A stretch of 54,639 bases of DNA, from the NCBI GenBank assembly GCA_002473085.1, contig DKTP01000090.1:6040-60678 (forward strand), read 5' to 3'. Positions within the stretch are counted from its first letter, which is position 1, and each line of letters starts with the position of its first letter. Source of the DNA: Anaerolineales bacterium UBA7227. Lineage in GTDB: Bacteria > Chloroflexota > Anaerolineae > Anaerolineales > Villigracilaceae. The notes beneath the pieces were generated by a model, which saw only the letters and a program-made list of their open reading frames with translations, was not told the DNA's origin and did no database searches. A program made the translations under genes and the position numbers. Shown piece after piece: positions 1 to 8,569 of the stretch.

Positions 1-630
1 TTCCCGCCCCTGCGCCGCCTGATGAGCCGCGGCTACCGCGCCATGGTCGCGCTCCTTTTCGGCCTCTCCATCACCGACACGCAGACGGGCATCAAACTCT
101 TCCGCCGCGAGGTCCTCGCCGACGCCATCCCGCGCGTATCCGCCCGCCGCTTCGCCTTCGACATCGAACTGCTCGTCGCCGCCTCGCGCTTCGGCTATCG
201 CATCGTCGAACAGCCCGTCGAAATCTCCTACCATCGAAGCGGCGGTCTCGGACGCGTAAACCTCGCCCAGATCTTCAACATGACCGCCGACACGCTCGCC
301 ATTTTTTACCGCGCCTCGTTCTGGCGCTGGCTCAACCCCGGCCTGCGCGCCCAAACCTGGATGGTCATGTTCGTGGCCGGCATCTTCCTCGCGGGCGTCG
401 GCTTCGCCAAACTCCTCACGCCCGCCATCCCGCAGGGCTTCGCCAAACAATTCTTTTACGTCGTCCTGTTGCAATTCATCCCCTCCCCGCTGCGCGACTG
501 GCTGATCCTCCTTATCGGGATCGTCTTCGTCGCCGTCGCCCTCATCCAACTCAACAAGATCGTGATGACCGCCTTCGGCCGCCTCGACCGCGACGGACTT
601 TCGGGCATCACGCGCAAAAAGGACAAATGA
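1..630 (+). CDS. Glycosyltransferase family 2, C-terminal part (partial)
   Basis: The open frame runs from base 1, so the N-terminal catalytic half lies outside the window; the first internal ATG is at 22. The visible part starts at the end of a GT-A fold: a DTQTGIKLFRRE motif and a FDIELL segment are typical of dolichyl-phosphate-mannose-synthase-like family 2 transferases, which load a sugar onto a polyprenyl phosphate at the membrane. Two hydrophobic segments follow (about residues 113-137 and 160-182 counted from base 22), so the protein is probably membrane anchored. The stop overlaps the start of the methyltransferase gene by four bases (ATGA), suggesting cotranscription. Substrate cannot be read from the sequence. 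Confidence 0.8.
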   Translation, partial: FPPLRRLMSRGYRAMVALLFGLSITDTQTGIKLFRREVLADAIPRVSARRFAFDIELLVAASRFGYRIVEQPVEISYHRSGGLGRVNLAQIFNMTADTLAIFYRASFWRWLNPGLRAQTWMVMFVAGIFLAGVGFAKLLTPAIPQGFAKQFFYVVLLQFIPSPLRDWLILLIGIVFVAVALIQLNKIVMTAFGRLDRDGLSGITRKKDK

Positions 631-1532
631 CCAACCCGACTCCGTCCCCCGACACCCGCCTCCCCTCCGACCTCGAAACTGTCTCCTGCCCGATGTGCGG
701 ACTCTCCCCCGCGCCGACTCTCCGCTACGACTTCGACCCGTACCGCGTCGTCGCCTGCCCCAACTGCGGACTGGTCTTCCTCTCCCCGCGCCTGACCGAA
801 TCCGCCATCCTCGAACTCTACTCGGACGAGGACTACTACGTCTCCGAGGTGGCGGGACGGGGCTATGACGAATACCTCGAAGTCCGCCACAACTGGGTGA
901 AGACGTTCACGCGCCGGCTCGACCAGATCCTCAAATACCAGAAACCCGGCAAAGTCCTCGACATCGGCTGCGGGCCCGGTTTCTTCCTCGAAGCGGCGCA
1001 GGCGAAAGGATACGACGCCTACGGCCTCGACCCGTCCGATTACATCGTCAAAGTGGCGCGCGAGAAATTCGGCGACCGCATCCGACAAGGCCTGATCGAA
1101 ACGGCAAACTACCCCGCGGACGAGTTCGACCTCGTCGTCGCTTTCGACACCTTCGAGCATGTCTACCGTCCCCTCGAATGGCTGGAAGCGACTCGCCGCG
1201 TCCTCAAGCCGGGCGGACTGCTCGCCATCACCACGCCCGATCCCTCCAGCCTGCTGGCAAAAATCTCTGGCAAAGGCTGGGTCTCGTTCAAGTTGCCCGA
1301 ACACGTCTTCTACTGGTCGCCGCCCGCCATCCGCCGCGCCCTCGCGGACGGCTGGGAGGTCCTCGAGATCAACCGCGCCGGTCAGTACGCCACGCTGGGA
1401 TTCCTCTTCCGCCGCCTGCTGCGCCTCCCGTCCAACCCGCGCGGCATCCTCAAATGGAAACTCGACCTGCTCAACAAAATCAGCGTCTACAGCGACAACG
1501 GCTCGATGACAGTAATCGCCCGCAAACGGTAG
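627..1532 (+). CDS. Class I SAM-dependent methyltransferase with N-terminal zinc ribbon
   Basis: 301 residues. Two CxxC pairs (CPMCG near residue 21 and CPNCG near 45) form a probable zinc ribbon. It is followed by a Rossmann methyltransferase domain with SAM motif I VLDIGCGPG near residue 110, a conserved FDTFEHV segment and a post-motif LKPGGLLAITTP strand. This layout matches the Methyltransf_23 type often found in cell-surface sugar or lipid loci. The start codon overlaps the stop of the upstream glycosyltransferase, so the two are probably translationally coupled. The methyl acceptor is unknown; a saccharide or lipid-linked intermediate is an inference from the neighbour. Confidence 0.82.
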   Translation: MTNPTPSPDTRLPSDLETVSCPMCGLSPAPTLRYDFDPYRVVACPNCGLVFLSPRLTESAILELYSDEDYYVSEVAGRGYDEYLEVRHNWVKTFTRRLDQILKYQKPGKVLDIGCGPGFFLEAAQAKGYDAYGLDPSDYIVKVAREKFGDRIRQGLIETANYPADEFDLVVAFDTFEHVYRPLEWLEATRRVLKPGGLLAITTPDPSSLLAKISGKGWVSFKLPEHVFYWSPPAIRRALADGWEVLEINRAGQYATLGFLFRRLLRLPSNPRGILKWKLDLLNKISVYSDNGSMTVIARKR

Positions 1533-1640
1533 GGGCGGAACTGTGTGTCCGCCCCTGGGCTGTGTGTCCGCCCCAACTGTGTGTCCGCCCCTGGGCTGGG
1601 CAGACACACAGGTCTGCCTCTACTGTGTGTCTGTCCCAAC
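1531..1640. repeat. GC-rich imperfect repeat block with hairpins
   Basis: Three copies of a unit beginning CTGTGTGTCCGCCCC occur at spacings of 19 and 17 bases. They are followed by an inverted pair, GGGCAGACACACAG against CTGTGTGTCTGTCCC, that can form a long hairpin. The block begins inside the last codons of the methyltransferase and ends about 13 bases before the dehydrogenase start, so it fills the whole intergenic space. An open frame crosses it and would add 37 low-complexity residues to the dehydrogenase; I treat that as fortuitous. Confidence 0.75.
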
Positions 1641-1653
1641 CAATGAGGTTCAG

Positions 1654-2697
1654 ATGAAAGCCACCCTCTTCCGTCAGCATGGCGGACCCGAAGTCCTCGA
1701 ATATACCGACTTCCCCGCGCCGGAGCCAAAGCCCGGCGAAGCCCTCGTCCGCATCCGCGCCGCGGCCCTCAACCGCATGGACGTGATGGTCCGCAACGGC
1801 TGGCCCGGTCTCAAACTCGAACTCCCCCACATCAACGGCGCGGACGGCGCGGGCGAGATCGTCTCCATCTCCCCTCCCCAAATCGGTACATTGGGGGAGG
1901 GGCCGGGGGTGGGGTCCCGCGTCGTCGTCAACGCCAACCTCGGCTGCGGACAGTGCGACTACTGCCTCAGCGGTCGGGACAACATGTGCCGCAACTGGCA
2001 TCTCCTCGGCGAGACCGTGCGCGGGACCTACGCGGAGTACGTCTGCCTGCCGACGCGTCAACTTTACAAACTGCCCGACGACTTCGACTTCCACAAAGCC
2101 GCGGCCGCCGCGCTGGTCTATCAGACCGCCTGGCATTCGCTCATCACGCGCGGACAGTTGAAGGCGGGCGAGACCGTCCTCATCGTCGGCGCGGGAGGCG
2201 GAGTTAACACCGCCAGCGTGCAGATCGCCAAATTCGCGGGCGCGCGGGTTGTCGTCGTCGGCTCGGACGCGAAGAAACTCGAGGCGGCGGCCTCTCTCGG
2301 CGCGGACGTCCTCATTGACCGCTCGAAAAACGAAGACTGGTCGAAAGCCGTCTTCCTTGCTACCGAAAAACGCGGCGTGGACGCGGTCGTGGACAACGTC
2401 GGCACGACCTTCATGCAATCGCTCCGCTGTCTCAAAAAAGGCGGACGCCTGCTCACCGTCGGCAACAGCGGCGGCCCGCGCTTCGAAATTGACAACCGCT
2501 TCATCTTTGCCAAACATCTCTCCATCATCGGCTCGACGATGAGTCCGCTGAAAGATTTTTCCACCGTCATGGACCTGATCGTGGCGGGCAAACTTCAACC
2601 CGTCCTCGACAAAACCTTCCCGCTCAAAGACGCGGCAGCCGCGCAGGAACGACTATGGAAGGGCGAAAACTTTGGAAAGATCACTCTGGCGTGTTGA
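1654..2697 (+). CDS. Zinc-type medium-chain dehydrogenase/quinone oxidoreductase
   Basis: 347 residues from the ATG at 1654, where homology to the MDR family begins (MKATLFRQHGGPEVLE). The N-terminal GroES-like domain has the four-cysteine structural zinc loop (CGQCDYCLSGRDNMC, about residues 98-112) but no cysteine at the usual catalytic-zinc position, where LNRMDVM is found. This suggests a quinone-reductase-like or enoyl-reductase-like activity rather than a classical alcohol dehydrogenase. The Rossmann motif GAGGGVNTASVQ binds NAD(P)H. About ten residues (SPPQIGTLGE) between GEIVSI and the GSRVVVN strand are encoded by a palindromic insert (see the repeat at 1871-1902). Physiological substrate unknown. 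Confidence 0.85.
   Translation: MKATLFRQHGGPEVLEYTDFPAPEPKPGEALVRIRAAALNRMDVMVRNGWPGLKLELPHINGADGAGEIVSISPPQIGTLGEGPGVGSRVVVNANLGCGQCDYCLSGRDNMCRNWHLLGETVRGTYAEYVCLPTRQLYKLPDDFDFHKAAAAALVYQTAWHSLITRGQLKAGETVLIVGAGGGVNTASVQIAKFAGARVVVVGSDAKKLEAAASLGADVLIDRSKNEDWSKAVFLATEKRGVDAVVDNVGTTFMQSLRCLKKGGRLLTVGNSGGPRFEIDNRFIFAKHLSIIGSTMSPLKDFSTVMDLIVAGKLQPVLDKTFPLKDAAAAQERLWKGENFGKITLAC
1871..1902. repeat. Palindromic element inserted in frame in the dehydrogenase gene
   Basis: An imperfect inverted repeat (CCCCTCCCCA and TGGGGGAGGGG around AATCGGTACAT) followed by a G-rich tail lies inside the coding sequence. It encodes a PPQIGTLGEG tract in a surface turn of the GroES-like domain that is not typical of the family. 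The same type of palindrome-plus-G-run is usually intergenic, so this looks like an in-frame insertion of a mobile or expanding repeat. Confidence 0.6.
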
Positions 2698-2733
2698 GAG
2701 CGCGCAAGCACAACCTCGCGCCCTCACAACTGC

Positions 2734-2775
2734 CATCCCACTACTCACCGCTCACTGCTCACTGAACACTGATGA
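2734..2775. repeat. Heptanucleotide tandem repeat upstream of the GT-C gene
   Basis: About five to six degenerate 7-base units (CTACTCA, CCGCTCA, CTGCTCA, CTGAACA, CTGATGA) run directly into the start codon of the next gene at 2772. They occupy the place where a ribosome binding site would be expected, and no purine-rich Shine-Dalgarno is visible. Confidence 0.7.
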
Positions 2776-4877
2776 CCCGCTTCTCCCGCTACTTTGAAAT
2801 CTCCCTCGTCGTCATTGTCATGGCGATCCATCTCTACGCGGCGCTGTCCGAGGCGCACAACTTCGCCACCTCCTGGTTCATCCGCGACGACGCGTATTAC
2901 TATTTCAAGGTCGCGCAAAACATCAGCGAGGGACTCGGCTCGACCTTCGACGGCATCAATCCCACCAACGGCTACCATCCGCTGTGGATGCTGGTCTGCA
3001 TCCCCATCTTCGCGCTCGCCCGCTTCGACCTCATCCTGCCTCTGCGCGTCCTCCTGCTCGTCTCCGCCGCCGTCAGCGCGTGGACGGGCGTCCTGCTCTT
3101 CCGCCTCGTCAAGCGGACTCTCGCCGCGTCCGCCGCCGTCCTCGCGGCCGCGTACTGGGTCTTCGACCGTTCCATCCATTACAACGTCACGCAGTTTGGA
3201 CTGGAAACTGGCCTGACCGCGCTGACGCTTACCGCCTTCCTGCTGGCGATCTCGAACCTCAAACCCGACTCTCCTCTCTCGCCGCGTCAGTCCCTGACCC
3301 TCGGCCTGCTCGCGGTTGCGATGACCTTCTCCCGCCTCGACACGGTCTTCCTCGCCCTTCTGGCTGGCGCGTGGATCCTCCTGCGCGGGACTCCCCTCCG
3401 CGCGCGGCTGATGGGCGACGCCGCGGTCATCGTCTGCGCGGCGTTCGTCAGCGTGGCCGCGCGGACGGGGCTGCCCGCCTACTTCACCTACGCGCGTTCC
3501 GCCGTCGTCCTCGCCGCGCTGGGACTGGCGATTCAAATCCCCATCTTCTACTTCGCTGGACTCTACGCCTCCCGTCCTCCAACCTCCAATCTCCAATTAC
3601 CAGTTACCAATCTCCAACTACGCTTCGTCGCCGCCTCCCTCCTCGGCTCCGCCCTCGCCGCGTCCCTGATGATCGGCTTGTTGTCCAGCGACGCGCTGTC
3701 GGGTCTGCCGCGAAGCGCATTGCCCGTCTACGCGGGGATCGTCCTCGTCGGCGCGGGACTCGTCCGCGCGCTGGCGCGGAGTCATCCAGAAAAAGTCGGG
3801 GTGGACTGGCGTCGGATTTTCCGCGAAGGGCTGGTCTATTACGGAATCCTCGGCGGCGCGCTGGCGGCGTACATGCTCTTCAGCAAATGGATGTTCGGGA
3901 CGTTCACGCCCGTGAGCGGACAGATCAAAGCCTGGTGGGGTTCCCTGCAAGGCTCGACGTACGGCAACCCGATCTCCACGTGGACGGAGTTCCTCGGCCT
4001 CGGCCGCGAGGAGGGGACGAACGCCTGGGGGCCAGTGATGGTTTCCATCCACAATCTCAGCGACCGGCTGGGAGGGCGTCTCTGGCTCACGCTTGGCCTG
4101 CTGTCAATTGCGGTTTTGCTGATCTTCCTCCTGAACCGCAAACGCGCCGCCCGCGCCGCCGTCTCGCTGGGACTGCCGCTTCTGCTGACAGGCTCGCTGG
4201 CGCAGATGTTTTACTACAACGGACAGGGCTACGCTGGCTCGAAGGATTGGTACTGGGTCAGCCAGATGCTGATGTTCGCGCTCCTCGGCGCGCTGCTGTT
4301 CGACCTGCTCACGCGTCCGCTGCGCGGATCGAAGAAGCAGGAAAATTTCAACGCGAATAACACGAATGAGCAAATAGCGCAAATAGAAAAAAGCAAATTC
4401 GCGCCATTCGCCCATTCGCGAAATTCGCGATTAAAAATCTCCATGTCAGGCAAATCGCTCGCCTGGGCGCTCGCGTCCATCCTCGTTCTCGCCTGCCTCG
4501 TCCCGTTCGCGACGACCGTCATCAAGCGGATGCCCTGGGGCGCCGCGCGCGCGGGACAGCCCTACATGGACGTCCTGCCCTTTCTCGAATCCAACACCGA
4601 GGCGGGCGCGCTTATCGGCATGACCGGCGGCGGCAACACAGCCTACTTCATCGAAGGCCGCGCCATCGTCAACATGGACGGCCTCATCAACAGTTACGAT
4701 TACCACCTCGCCCTGCGCGCGGGCCGCGGCGGAGACTACATGTCCGGCGTCGGCCTCGACTACATCTTCTCCAACCCCAACATCCTGCAAAACGCGCCTT
4801 ATAATGGACAATTCGATAAGTGGTCGCTGAGAGTGTCTGAGTTTGGGAAGAAAGACCTATTAAAATACCAGCCATGA
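2772..4877 (+). CDS. GT-C-like multi-spanning membrane protein
   Basis: 701 residues with a dozen or so hydrophobic segments. After the first membrane span an outside loop carries IRDDAYYYFKVAQNI and NPTNGYHPLWM. An acidic pair in this first loop is the hallmark of GT-C glycosyltransferases that use polyprenyl-phosphate sugars, so a role in transferring sugars to surface polymers is likely but not proven. A C-terminal soluble part (after about residue 570) contains GMTGGGNTAYF and NMDGLINSYDY, as in uncharacterised members of this group. Two repeat-encoded tracts interrupt it: SNLQLPVTNLQ near residue 275 and NFNANNTNEQIAQIEKS near residue 530. Start is set by the hydrophobic N-terminus; the stop overlaps the next gene. 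Confidence 0.7.
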   Translation: MTRFSRYFEISLVVIVMAIHLYAALSEAHNFATSWFIRDDAYYYFKVAQNISEGLGSTFDGINPTNGYHPLWMLVCIPIFALARFDLILPLRVLLLVSAAVSAWTGVLLFRLVKRTLAASAAVLAAAYWVFDRSIHYNVTQFGLETGLTALTLTAFLLAISNLKPDSPLSPRQSLTLGLLAVAMTFSRLDTVFLALLAGAWILLRGTPLRARLMGDAAVIVCAAFVSVAARTGLPAYFTYARSAVVLAALGLAIQIPIFYFAGLYASRPPTSNLQLPVTNLQLRFVAASLLGSALAASLMIGLLSSDALSGLPRSALPVYAGIVLVGAGLVRALARSHPEKVGVDWRRIFREGLVYYGILGGALAAYMLFSKWMFGTFTPVSGQIKAWWGSLQGSTYGNPISTWTEFLGLGREEGTNAWGPVMVSIHNLSDRLGGRLWLTLGLLSIAVLLIFLLNRKRAARAAVSLGLPLLLTGSLAQMFYYNGQGYAGSKDWYWVSQMLMFALLGALLFDLLTRPLRGSKKQENFNANNTNEQIAQIEKSKFAPFAHSRNSRLKISMSGKSLAWALASILVLACLVPFATTVIKRMPWGAARAGQPYMDVLPFLESNTEAGALIGMTGGGNTAYFIEGRAIVNMDGLINSYDYHLALRAGRGGDYMSGVGLDYIFSNPNILQNAPYNGQFDKWSLRVSEFGKKDLLKYQP
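3576..3617. repeat. In-frame heptanucleotide repeat (6 units) inside the GT-C gene
   Basis: Six consecutive 7-base units (CCTCCAA twice, TCTCCAA, TTACCAG, TTACCAA, TCTCCAA) total 42 bases, which keeps the reading frame and adds 14 residues (PPTSNLQLPVTNLQ) to a loop between membrane spans. Confidence 0.85.
4353..4432. repeat. In-frame nonanucleotide repeat element inside the GT-C gene
   Basis: Four 9-base units (GCGAATAAC, ACGAATGAG, CAAATAGCG, CAAATAGAA) are followed, after a short spacer, by units of the opposite sense (TTCGCGCCA, TTCGCCCA, TTCGCGAAA, TTCGCGATT). The whole is an imperfect palindrome about 80-90 bases long. It encodes a polar tract of about 30 residues rich in N, Q and K, unlike the rest of this hydrophobic protein. 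The same unit family occurs between genes at 9181-9216. Confidence 0.75.
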
Positions 4878-5269
4878 AACGTCCCGGCGCTGTAACCACT
4901 TTGCTGTTCATGGTGTTATGCCTTACAGCATGGAACGCCGTCCGCCTTTACGCCTCCATTGCGGATTGGGACACGCTGGCGGACTTCGCGCCGCGGCCCG
5001 GCCCGATATACATCGCCGTCACCGCCGCCATCTGGACCCTGGGCGGACTCGTCCTCTTCGACCTTTTCCGCCGCCGGAGCGTCCGCGCCCGTCTCTTCGC
5101 CCTGGCCTACTTCCTCGGCTACGCGGCGTGGTGGTGGCTCGACCGGCTCCTCCTGCAACAACCGCAGCCCAACGGACCGTTCGCCCTCGCCGCGACGCTG
5201 ACGCTCCTGGCAATTCTCTGCATGGCATTGCTCAACAAGAAAGCGCGAAAGTGGTTCGGCAATCCGTAG
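4874..5269 (+). CDS. Small four-helix membrane protein, unknown function
   Basis: 131 residues, not recognised. Four hydrophobic segments can be seen at about residues 8-28, 44-64, 72-92 and 102-121, with an arginine-rich loop (RRRSVRAR) between the second and third and a KKARKW basic tail, so the C-terminus is probably cytoplasmic. It starts four bases inside the upstream GT-C gene (ATGA overlap), which implies cotranslation and perhaps a partner role for that membrane protein. Confidence 0.65.
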   Translation: MKRPGAVTTLLFMVLCLTAWNAVRLYASIADWDTLADFAPRPGPIYIAVTAAIWTLGGLVLFDLFRRRSVRARLFALAYFLGYAAWWWLDRLLLQQPQPNGPFALAATLTLLAILCMALLNKKARKWFGNP

Positions 5270-5391
5270 AGTAATTCGTCCCACAGCCTCCATGCGTAAG
5301 AGAACGCCGACTATGCAGATGGATTTCCAAACGCTTACGATCAACCACTTAAAATCCGCGCTCCGAAAAAATCGAACTCAAAGAGAGACCC

Positions 5392-6942
5392 ATGACCAGA
5401 CAGACCCAGATACAAGATCTGCGTGAACGCAAGACCCAGTCCCACCTCGGCGGCGGGACGGAACGCATCGAAGCCCAGCACAAAAAGGGACGTCTCACCG
5501 CGCGCGAACGCATTGACCTGCTGCTCGACAAAGGCTCCTTCCGCGAAGTGGACGCCTTCATCGTCCACCGCACCGACGACTTCGGCCTCGACCAGCAGGT
5601 CTTCCCCGGCGATTCGGTCGTGACGGGCTGGGGCACCATCGAGGGCCGCCTCGTCTACGTCTTCTCGCAGGATTTCACCGTCCTCGGCGGCAGCCTGGGC
5701 GAGGTCCACGCGGAGAAGATTTGCAAGATCATGGACATGGCGATGAAGAACGGCGCGCCCGTGATCGGGTTGAACGACTCAGGCGGGGCGCGCATCCAGG
5801 AGGGCGTCGTCTCTCTCGCGGGCTACGCGGACATCTTCCTTAAGAACACGCTGGCTTCGGGCGTCATCCCGCAGATTTCCGCCATCATGGGACCCTGCGC
5901 GGGCGGCGCGGTCTACTCCCCCGCGCTGACCGACTTCATCTTCATGGTGCGCGGCTCCTCGTACATGTTCGTGACCGGGCCCGACGTGGTCAAATCCGTC
6001 ACGCACGAGGAAGTCTCCTTCGAAGACCTGGGCGGCGCGAGCGTCCACTCGGAAAAATCGGGCGTGTGCCACGTCGCGGCGGATTCCGAAGCGGATACGC
6101 TCTATCTCATCCGCAAACTGCTGGGCTACCTTCCGCAAAACAACATGGAAGACCCGCCCTTCATGGACCTCGGCGACAATCCCCTGCGCATGGACGACGC
6201 GCTCGACAACCTCATCCCCGAAGACCCGGGCAAACCCTACGACATCAAGGAAGTGATCCGCGCGGTGGTGGATGGCGGACAGTTCTTCGAGATCCACGAA
6301 AACTTCGCGCAGAACATCGTCGTCGGGTTCGCGCGCCTGGGCGGGCACTCGGTCGGGATCGTGGCGAACCAGCCCGCCGTCCTCGCGGGCGTGCTGGACA
6401 TCGACGCGTCGGAGAAGGGGGCGCGCTTCGTCCGCGTCTGCGATTCGTTCAACATCCCGATCGTCACGTTCGAGGACGTCCCGGGCTTCCTCCCCGGCAC
6501 GGTGCAGGAGCACGGCGGAATCATCCGCTCGGGCGCGAAACTGCTCTACGCCTACTGCGAAGCGACCGTCCCAAAGTTGACCGTGGTGACGCGCAAGGCG
6601 TACGGCGGCGCGTACTGCGTCATGTCGAGCAAACACATCCGCGGCGACGTGAACCTGGCCTGGCCGACCGCCGAACTGGCGGTGATGGGACCCGACGGCG
6701 CGGTGAGCATCATCTTCCGCAAGGAACTGGACAAAGCCAAAGACCCCGTGAAGCGCAAAGCGGAACTGGTGGCGGAGTATCGCGAGAAATTCGCCAACCC
6801 ATACATCGCGGCGGAGCGAGGCTATCTCGACGACGTGATCGAACCGAAGGAGACCCGTCCACGCCTCATCAACGCGCTGGAAATGCTGAGCAACAAGCGC
6901 GACGGCAACCCGGCCAAGAAGCATGGGAATATCCCCCTTTAG
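5392..6942 (+). CDS. pccB: Acyl-CoA carboxylase carboxyltransferase subunit (propionyl-CoA type)
   Basis: 516 residues, the normal length for PccB-type carboxyltransferases, which move CO2 from carboxybiotin to propionyl- or acetyl-CoA. The N-terminal crotonase-fold half has [12 protein letters not shown] and [13 protein letters not shown] near residues 100-140. The C-terminal half has [16 protein letters not shown] and [23 protein letters not shown], which build the biotin and CoA sites. It begins at an ATG preceded by AAGAGAGACCC. With the next two genes it makes a complete three-subunit biotin-dependent carboxylase. Acyl preference between acetyl- and propionyl-CoA cannot be settled from the sequence alone; propionyl type is favoured by overall similarity. 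Confidence 0.93.
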   Translation: MTRQTQIQDLRERKTQSHLGGGTERIEAQHKKGRLTARERIDLLLDKGSFREVDAFIVHRTDDFGLDQQVFPGDSVVTGWGTIEGRLVYVFSQDFTVLGGSLGEVHAEKICKIMDMAMKNGAPVIGLNDSGGARIQEGVVSLAGYADIFLKNTLASGVIPQISAIMGPCAGGAVYSPALTDFIFMVRGSSYMFVTGPDVVKSVTHEEVSFEDLGGASVHSEKSGVCHVAADSEADTLYLIRKLLGYLPQNNMEDPPFMDLGDNPLRMDDALDNLIPEDPGKPYDIKEVIRAVVDGGQFFEIHENFAQNIVVGFARLGGHSVGIVANQPAVLAGVLDIDASEKGARFVRVCDSFNIPIVTFEDVPGFLPGTVQEHGGIIRSGAKLLYAYCEATVPKLTVVTRKAYGGAYCVMSSKHIRGDVNLAWPTAELAVMGPDGAVSIIFRKELDKAKDPVKRKAELVAEYREKFANPYIAAERGYLDDVIEPKETRPRLINALEMLSNKRDGNPAKKHGNIPL

Positions 6943-6964
6943 GCGTCACGTATTCCACGGCGTC

Positions 6965-7020
6965 TGACACCTGACGCCTGACACCTGACACCTGACACCT
7001 GATACCTAACACCTGATACC
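6965..7020. repeat. Heptanucleotide tandem repeat, 8 units
   Basis: Eight perfect-length 7-base units, consensus TGACACC (variants TGACGCC, TGATACC, TAACACC), fill the gap between the carboxyltransferase and biotin carboxylase genes. This is the longest and cleanest example of the heptad repeats seen throughout the window. Confidence 0.92.
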
Positions 7021-7038
7021 CGACCCACACGGAGCAAC

Positions 7039-8547
7039 ATGGTCAACAAAGTTTTAGTCGCAAACCGAGGCGAGATCGCCGTCCGCATCATCCGCGCCTG
7101 CCGCGAGCTGGGCGTGGACACGGTGGCCGTCTACTCCGAAGCGGACCGCCAGGCGCTGCACGTCCGTTACGCGGACGAGGCCTACCTGCTCGGTCCCGCG
7201 CCTTCGCGCGAGTCCTATCTGCGCCTCGATAAAATCATGGACATCGTCCGCAAGTCGGGCGCGGACGCGGTGCATCCCGGCTACGGATTCCTCGCGGAGC
7301 GCGAAGATTTCGCCCAGGCCTGCGCCGACGAGGGGATCGCCTTCATCGGCCCGAAACCGTCCGCGATCGCGGCCATGGGCGATAAGGGCGTGGCGCGCTC
7401 AACGGTCGTCAAAGCGGGGGTGCAGGTTGTCCCTGGGACGGAGGATGTCGGGAATTTGTCGAACGAAGACCTGCTGGCGCTCGCGCCCAAGATCGGCTTT
7501 CCGCTGCTGATCAAAGCCACGGCGGGCGGCGGCGGAAAAGGCATGCGGGAGGTACGCTCTCTCGAGGAGATGCCCGCCCTCCTGATGTCGGCGCGGCGCG
7601 AGGCCGAGTCCGCGTTCGGGGACGGGAACGTCTACCTCGAGAAGCTGGTCAAGGGCGCGCGGCACATCGAATTCCAGATCCTGGCCGACGGGCAGGGGAA
7701 CGTCATCCACCTCGGCGAGCGCGATTGCTCGCTGCAGCGGCGTCATCAAAAACTGGTGGAGGAAACGCCCTCCCCCGCGATGGACGACGAACTGCGGGCG
7801 CGCATGGGCGCGGTGGCCGTGAAGGCCGCGCAATCGGTGGACTATCTCAACGCCGGAACCATCGAATTTCTGCTCGACAAGGACGAGAATTTTTATTTCC
7901 TCGAAATGAACACGCGCCTGCAGGTGGAGCATCCCATCACCGAGATGGTGACGGGCATTGACATCGTGAAGGAGCAGATCCGCATCGCGCGCGGGCGCGC
8001 GCTGAGTTACAAGCAGGAAGACGTCAACATGTCGGGCGCATCCATCGAGTGCCGCATCAACGCAGAGGACCCGTACAACGGCTTCCTGCCATCCACAGGA
8101 CGCGTCTCGCAGGTGATCCTGCCCACCGGCCCAGGCATCCGCGTGGACACGGGCGTCTTTCCCGGCTTCGAGATCACGCCCTATTACGACCCGATGATCG
8201 CGAAACTCGTCGTGTGGGGCGAGACGCGGGGACAGGCTATCCTGCGAATGCGCCGCGCGCTGGAGGAATATCGCATCGTCGGCGTGCGGACGAACATCCC
8301 CTTCCACCAGAGTTTGATGGACTCGACGCGCTTCCTGGCGGGGCAATACGACACCCGCTTTGTCGAGGAGCGTTTCTCGATGGACAGCCTGGCGGAGAAC
8401 AAGGATTACTTCCCTGAGATCGCGGCCATTTTAGGGACGCTCGTGGCGCACCAGCAGGCGGAACGTTCCGCGCAGATCGTGCGCCGCGGGGCGCGCGACG
8501 CCAGCAACTGGAAATGGGTGGGACGCTGGGAAAGGATGAACCGATGA
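7039..8547 (+). CDS. accC: Biotin carboxylase subunit of acyl-CoA carboxylase
   Basis: 502 residues. It carboxylates the biotin of the carrier protein using ATP and bicarbonate. It shows the AccC N-terminal domain (KVLVANRGEIAVRIIRACRELG), the ATP-grasp glycine loop KATAGGGGKGM near residue 160, and the catalytic FLEMNTRLQVEHPITEMVTG segment near residue 290. The C-terminal domain has IECRINAEDP. A spaced purine-rich GGAG lies just before the ATG. It ends at the biotin carboxylase domain, so the alpha subunit is split: the biotin carrier is the next gene, 22 bases downstream. Confidence 0.94.
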   Translation: MVNKVLVANRGEIAVRIIRACRELGVDTVAVYSEADRQALHVRYADEAYLLGPAPSRESYLRLDKIMDIVRKSGADAVHPGYGFLAEREDFAQACADEGIAFIGPKPSAIAAMGDKGVARSTVVKAGVQVVPGTEDVGNLSNEDLLALAPKIGFPLLIKATAGGGGKGMREVRSLEEMPALLMSARREAESAFGDGNVYLEKLVKGARHIEFQILADGQGNVIHLGERDCSLQRRHQKLVEETPSPAMDDELRARMGAVAVKAAQSVDYLNAGTIEFLLDKDENFYFLEMNTRLQVEHPITEMVTGIDIVKEQIRIARGRALSYKQEDVNMSGASIECRINAEDPYNGFLPSTGRVSQVILPTGPGIRVDTGVFPGFEITPYYDPMIAKLVVWGETRGQAILRMRRALEEYRIVGVRTNIPFHQSLMDSTRFLAGQYDTRFVEERFSMDSLAENKDYFPEIAAILGTLVAHQQAERSAQIVRRGARDASNWKWVGRWERMNR

Positions 8548-8569
8548 GGTCCCAGGCTTTAGGTGAACG

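Noticed and set aside
456..1607. Long minus-strand open frame
   Set aside because: Antisense to the methyltransferase and rich in low-complexity acidic and basic runs, with no family motif.
6965..7020. CRISPR-like array
   Set aside because: The unit is only 7 bases, contiguous and without spacers; no cas genes are present.
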